From NCBI GenBank assembly GCA_900755985.1, contig CAAEIL010000315.1, forward strand, positions 1 to 9,323: a DNA stretch of 9,323 nucleotides, given 5' to 3'. The position numbers and the translations under genes are program-made. The DNA comes from Bacteroidales bacterium. Its GTDB lineage: Bacteria; Bacteroidota; Bacteroidia; Bacteroidales; Muribaculaceae. The notes under the pieces were generated by a model that saw nothing but the letters and a program-made list of their open reading frames with translations, was not told where the DNA came from and made no database searches. Within the stretch, counting starts at the first letter, position 1; each line of letters opens with the position of its first letter. Of the stretch, positions 6,794 through 9,323 are shown in pieces.

Positions 6794-6800
6794 CGGTGAG

Positions 6801-7721
6801 TCATTTGTTAACCTGGAAAGTAGGTTTGCCTGTTGCCAGGAAATCGACAATCTGACGGGCGGCAGCGATGCCGGCGTTGATATTGGCTTCGGCGGTCTGA
6901 GCGCCCATTTTCTTGGGGGTGAAGAAAACACGTCCGGCAAAACGCTCACTCAGCTCGGCGGCGATGTCGGGCTTGATGTCGGCGACGTATTTCAAGTCGG
7001 GACGGTCGGCGAGCGCCTGTGCCAGACCGGCTTCGTCGATGACTTCCTTGCGTGCGGTATTGATGAGCAGGGCGCCTTTGGGCAGCATCTCTATCAGGTC
7101 TTTGGTCACCGAGCCGCGTGTCTCGGCAGTGGCGGGGATGTGAAGTGACACGACGTCGTTGTCGCGGTACAATTCCTCGACCGAATGTACAGGAATGACG
7201 CCGGCAGCTTCAATAACGCTGTCGGGGCAATAGGGGTCGAGAGCCGACACCTGCATGCCGAAGCCCTTAGCGATACGGGCGACATTGCGGCCTACCTGAC
7301 CGAAGGCATGGATACCCAGACGTTTGCCTTTGAGCTCGGTGCCCGATGTGCCCGAATACATGTTGCGGACAGCCATGACGGCGAGTCCGAATACCAGCTC
7401 GGCTACGGCGTTGGAGTTCTGTCCGGGGGTGTTCTCGACGACAATGCCGCGCTCTTTGGTTACGGCAAGGTCAATGTTGTCGTAACCGGCTCCGGCACGG
7501 ACTACGATTTTTAGCTGACGGGCTGCGTCGACAACGTCTTTGTCGACCTTGTCCGAGCGGACTATCAGGGCGTCGGCGTCGGCGACAGCTTCGAGCAGCT
7601 GTGCCTTGTCTGTATATTTTTCAAGGAGGGCCAGAGTGTGTCCGGCGTTCTCCACCTGCTGACGTATGCCCTCGACGGCGGCGGCTGCGAAAGGCTTTTC
7701 GGTAGCAACAAGAATTTTCAT
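6801..7721 (-). CDS. serA: D-3-phosphoglycerate dehydrogenase, short form without ACT domain
   Basis: SerA oxidises 3-phosphoglycerate to 3-phosphohydroxypyruvate with NAD+, the first step of serine synthesis. This 306-residue form is a 2-hydroxyacid dehydrogenase with no C-terminal ACT (serine-sensing) domain, unlike E. coli SerA (410 residues), so feedback inhibition by that route is not expected. The substrate-binding region shows RAGAGYDNID (75-84); the NAD-binding fold has GIHAFGQVGRNVA (136-148) followed by the acidic D162; NTARKEVIDE (221-230) holds the active-site Arg224. The usual catalytic His of the HxGAxT block is replaced: the sequence reads FFTPKKMGAQTAEAN (266-280), with Lys at 270-271. 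The usual Glu region also differs (ADIKPD, 247-252). The gene follows serC by 64 nt, which supports the function strongly. As I recall, the Entamoeba histolytica enzyme shares this short, His-lacking form. Confidence 0.9.
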   Translation of the reverse strand: MKILVATEKPFAAAAVEGIRQQVENAGHTLALLEKYTDKAQLLEAVADADALIVRSDKVDKDVVDAARQLKIVVRAGAGYDNIDLAVTKERGIVVENTPGQNSNAVAELVFGLAVMAVRNMYSGTSGTELKGKRLGIHAFGQVGRNVARIAKGFGMQVSALDPYCPDSVIEAAGVIPVHSVEELYRDNDVVSLHIPATAETRGSVTKDLIEMLPKGALLINTARKEVIDEAGLAQALADRPDLKYVADIKPDIAAELSERFAGRVFFTPKKMGAQTAEANINAGIAAARQIVDFLATGKPTFQVNK

Positions 7722-7785
7722 ACCTTTAATAATTTAGCGATGACGATTCGATGTCTTAAAAAATAGTGCGCCATGGGCGTGTGCC

Positions 7786-8856
7786 TCAGTGTGTCGACTC
7801 GAAGTCGTTCATGGCTTCGATAAGGACTTTGACGCTCTCGACAGGCAGTGCATTGTACAGCGAAGCCCTGAAACCGCCAACCGAACGGTGCCCCTTGATG
7901 CCAATGATGCCGCGCTCTTTGGCAAAGTCGACGAAGGCGCCTTCCAGTTCCTTGTATTCGGGAGCCATGACGAAGCATACGTTCATAATCGAGCGGTCGG
8001 CCGGGTCAGTGACTGTTCCGTGGAACATGCGCGAGTTGTCGATGGCTTCGTACAGCAGTTTGGCTTTTTCGAGGTCGCGGCGTTCCAGTTCTTTGATACC
8101 GCCGAGGTCTTTGTAGTAGCGCAGAGTCTGCAGAGCCGAGAATATGGGAAGCACGGGAGGTGTGTTGAACATCGAGCCTTTGTCGACATGAGTCTTGTAG
8201 TTGAGCATGGTGGGCAGCTTGCGGTCGACATGGCCCAGGGCCTCGTCACGGACGATGACAAGTGTCACGCCGGCCGGAGCAAGATTCTTCTGTGCGCCGG
8301 CATATACGAGGTTGTATTTGGAGAAGTCGATTTCGCGCGAAAAGATGTCCGAGCTCATGTCGGCGACAAGAGGACAAGGTACGTCGGGGTCTTTCCGGAT
8401 TTCGGTACCATAGATGGTGTTGTTGGTGGTATAGTGGAAATAGTCCGAGTCGGCCGGGACCACAAAGTCTTTGGGAATATAGGTGTAGTTGGCGTCGGCC
8501 GACGAAGCCACGACATCGACGTCGCCGAACAGACGGGCTTCCTTGATGGCATTCGAGGCCCACTTGCCGGTATCGAGATACGAAGCCTTTTTGTTGAGAA
8601 GATTCATCGGCACCATTGCAAACTGCGTCGAGGCGCCGCCGCCGAGCCAAAGGACCGAAAATCCGTCGGGGATGTTGAGAAGTTCTTTGACAAGAGCCGA
8701 AGCCTCGTCGATAACAGCCTGAAACTCCTTGCTGCGGTGCGATATTTCGAGGATTGAAAGACCGGTGTCTGCAAAGTTGATGATGGCGTCCGCCGTATTG
8801 CGGATGGTATACTGGCTCAGAATTGACGGGCCGGCATAGAAATTATGTTTTTTCAT
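7786..8856 (-). CDS. serC: Phosphoserine aminotransferase SerC
   Basis: SerC is the pyridoxal-phosphate enzyme that transfers an amino group from glutamate to 3-phosphohydroxypyruvate, giving phosphoserine; the same activity also serves pyridoxine synthesis in organisms with the DXP-dependent pathway. At 356 residues it has the normal length (about 360). Visible blocks are NFYAGPSIL (5-13), SILEISHRSKEF (34-45), WLGGGASTQFAMVPMNLL (70-87, phosphate-binding loop), TGKWA (96-100, with the cofactor-stacking Trp99), VADMSSD (164-170, Asp166 to the pyridine nitrogen), YAGAQKNLAPAG (185-196, Lys190 as the Schiff-base lysine) and GFRASLYNALP (328-338). All are intact. It is the first gene of a serC-serA pair; serB is not in the window. 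The ATG at 8854-8856 is fixed by the conserved N-terminus. Confidence 0.97.
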   Translation of the reverse strand: MKKHNFYAGPSILSQYTIRNTADAIINFADTGLSILEISHRSKEFQAVIDEASALVKELLNIPDGFSVLWLGGGASTQFAMVPMNLLNKKASYLDTGKWASNAIKEARLFGDVDVVASSADANYTYIPKDFVVPADSDYFHYTTNNTIYGTEIRKDPDVPCPLVADMSSDIFSREIDFSKYNLVYAGAQKNLAPAGVTLVIVRDEALGHVDRKLPTMLNYKTHVDKGSMFNTPPVLPIFSALQTLRYYKDLGGIKELERRDLEKAKLLYEAIDNSRMFHGTVTDPADRSIMNVCFVMAPEYKELEGAFVDFAKERGIIGIKGHRSVGGFRASLYNALPVESVKVLIEAMNDFESTH

Positions 8857-8919
8857 AACGTTATGTTGTTATATATTTCGTTATCCGAATAATATTGAAC
8901 TCGGTATGACTTGCAGGTG

Positions 8920-8927
8920 CAAATTTA
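8920..8927 (-). promoter_or_regulatory. Bacteroidota -7 promoter box (TAAATTTG) of serC-serA
   Basis: The minus strand reads TAAATTTG, a full match to TAnnTTTG, 63 bp upstream of the serC ATG. A second AAATTTG lies 10 bp further upstream (AAATTTG-ATT-AAATTTG), so the box is part of a short tandem repeat. No TTTG at the expected -33 spacing is seen. The leader would be about 50-60 nt. Confidence 0.6.
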
Positions 8928-8955
8928 ATCAAATTTCCGAAATACCGCCTGTTTT

Positions 8956-9039
8956 TTAGCCAAAAAGATTTTTTGCCTCAGCCGGGTGTTCTTTCACATG
9001 TTCTATCGCGGTGTTCTCTGTCGTGTTCTCCCGTCGCAT
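8956..9039 (-). other. Small overlapping reading frame (27 codons) at the RHS-like 3' end
   Basis: A frame shifted by one base against the RHS-like end runs from ATG (9037-9039) to TAA (8956-8958). It encodes a 27-residue amphipathic, Glu-rich peptide (contains TENTAIEHVKEHPAEAKNLF). It could be the original C-terminus of the RHS-like gene after a frameshift, a tiny coupled gene, or chance. Nothing identifies a function. Confidence 0.2.
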
Positions 9040-9323
9040 CGACCACTGCCATTACCGAACCCTGACGATTGTTCAGATACCAATAGTTTTTGCCGGTTTT
9101 GATGTCATAAAATCCGACGGGCGTATGCACTCGAAATTGCAAAGAATCGGAAATAATTTTCTCGAACGGTCCATAGTAATTGTGTCGTACAACAATATCG
9201 GCGTTGCGTGGCCGTGTGATGGTGTCACCTTTTGAGTTGATAATTGTCACAATTTTTATATGATATGTAACGAAAGAACGACTGCGCAAAGTCCCGTCGG
9301 GTAAATAGTTGGCAATATGTCTA
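8978..9323 (-). CDS. RHS/YD-repeat-like protein, C-terminal fragment
   Basis: The frame is open from the right edge of the window to the TGA at 8978-8980, so this is the last 115 codons or so of a longer gene; a TTG at 9287-9289 is an internal codon, not a convincing start. It resembles the end of Bacteroidota RHS-type proteins: NYLPDGTLRSR at the edge, then NYYGPFEKI, RVHTPVGFYDIKTGKNYWYL and NNRQGSVMAVVDATGE, the last of these parallel to the YYLxDHxGSVRAVVDxxG block. RHS proteins build secreted or cell-surface shells that often carry toxin tips. The usual continuation, a YYPFG block then the YxARxYDP core, is absent; the protein stops about 18 hydrophilic residues later. This suggests a truncated or decayed copy. 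The RHS call is from pattern memory only and a plain hypothetical protein is possible. Confidence 0.5.
   Translation of the reverse strand, partial: RHIANYLPDGTLRSRSFVTYHIKIVTIINSKGDTITRPRNADIVVRHNYYGPFEKIISDSLQFRVHTPVGFYDIKTGKNYWYLNNRQGSVMAVVDATGEHDREHRDRTCERTPG

Noticed and set aside
7758..7779. A hairpin (CGCC-ATG-GGCG) followed by a T-run between serC and serA
   Set aside because: The stem is only 4 bp and lies 5 nt from the T-run, too weak for a terminator.
7789..8757. A 322-codon open frame antisense to serC
   Set aside because: It is in codon register with serC and has the same cause; serC is intact with all catalytic residues.
8854..8865. A perfect 12-bp palindrome CATAACGTTATG overlapping the serC start codon
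   Set aside because: One or two such palindromes are expected by chance in a window of this size; nothing else supports an operator.
8956..8977. A/T-rich inverted repeat after the RHS-like stop as a terminator
   Set aside because: The pairing is almost all A-T with a two-base loop, so a stable hairpin is not expected.

Overview
The window looks like a piece of a Bacteroidales chromosome, most likely Muribaculaceae or a close relative. Four things point there: Bacteroidota-type gene content (a DUF5106-thioredoxin protein, a short SerA ending in the TPKKMGAQTAEAN block, a NupG-type nucleoside transporter, a BFN-UVR nuclease), upstream regions without clear Shine-Dalgarno sequences, -7 boxes matching TAnnTTTG, and fairly GC-rich coding sequence with AT-rich gaps. 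The genus is an inference; no rRNA gene is present. All recognised protein genes are on the minus strand and read from right to left.

Right end (8978-9323): the C-terminal part of an RHS/YD-repeat-like protein, open to the window edge and stopping before the usual RHS core end. Next, serC (7786-8856) and serA (6801-7721) form a serine-biosynthesis pair behind a good TAAATTTG promoter box.

The 6479-6800 gap is the largest non-coding stretch (322 bp). It holds a strong rho-independent terminator facing the PLUS strand and, just before it, a 12-bp hairpin with a GUGA (GNRA) tetraloop. Three pairs of that hairpin are G-U only when the plus strand is transcribed. No protein gene is on that strand, so a small structured RNA of roughly 150-170 nt is the best explanation. 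This is the most interesting feature of the window.

Then comes a CaCA-family Ca2+/Na+ antiporter (5513-6478), followed by a compact six-gene run that probably forms one operon and continues off the left edge: DUF5106/thioredoxin-like exported protein (4351-5373 or 5385), mnmA (3216-4313), BFN-UVR nuclease (2518-3213), nucleoside transporter (1077-2501), rsmE (363-1073) and kdsA (1-349, partial). Gaps inside the run are 37, 2, 16, 3 and 13 nt. The run mixes tRNA thiolation, rRNA methylation, nucleoside uptake and Kdo synthesis, a housekeeping set rather than one pathway. Its promoter region (5386-5512) has a TAACTTTG box and a 13-bp direct repeat with a 22-bp period.

No tRNA or rRNA gene, CRISPR array, insertion sequence or defence cassette was seen.
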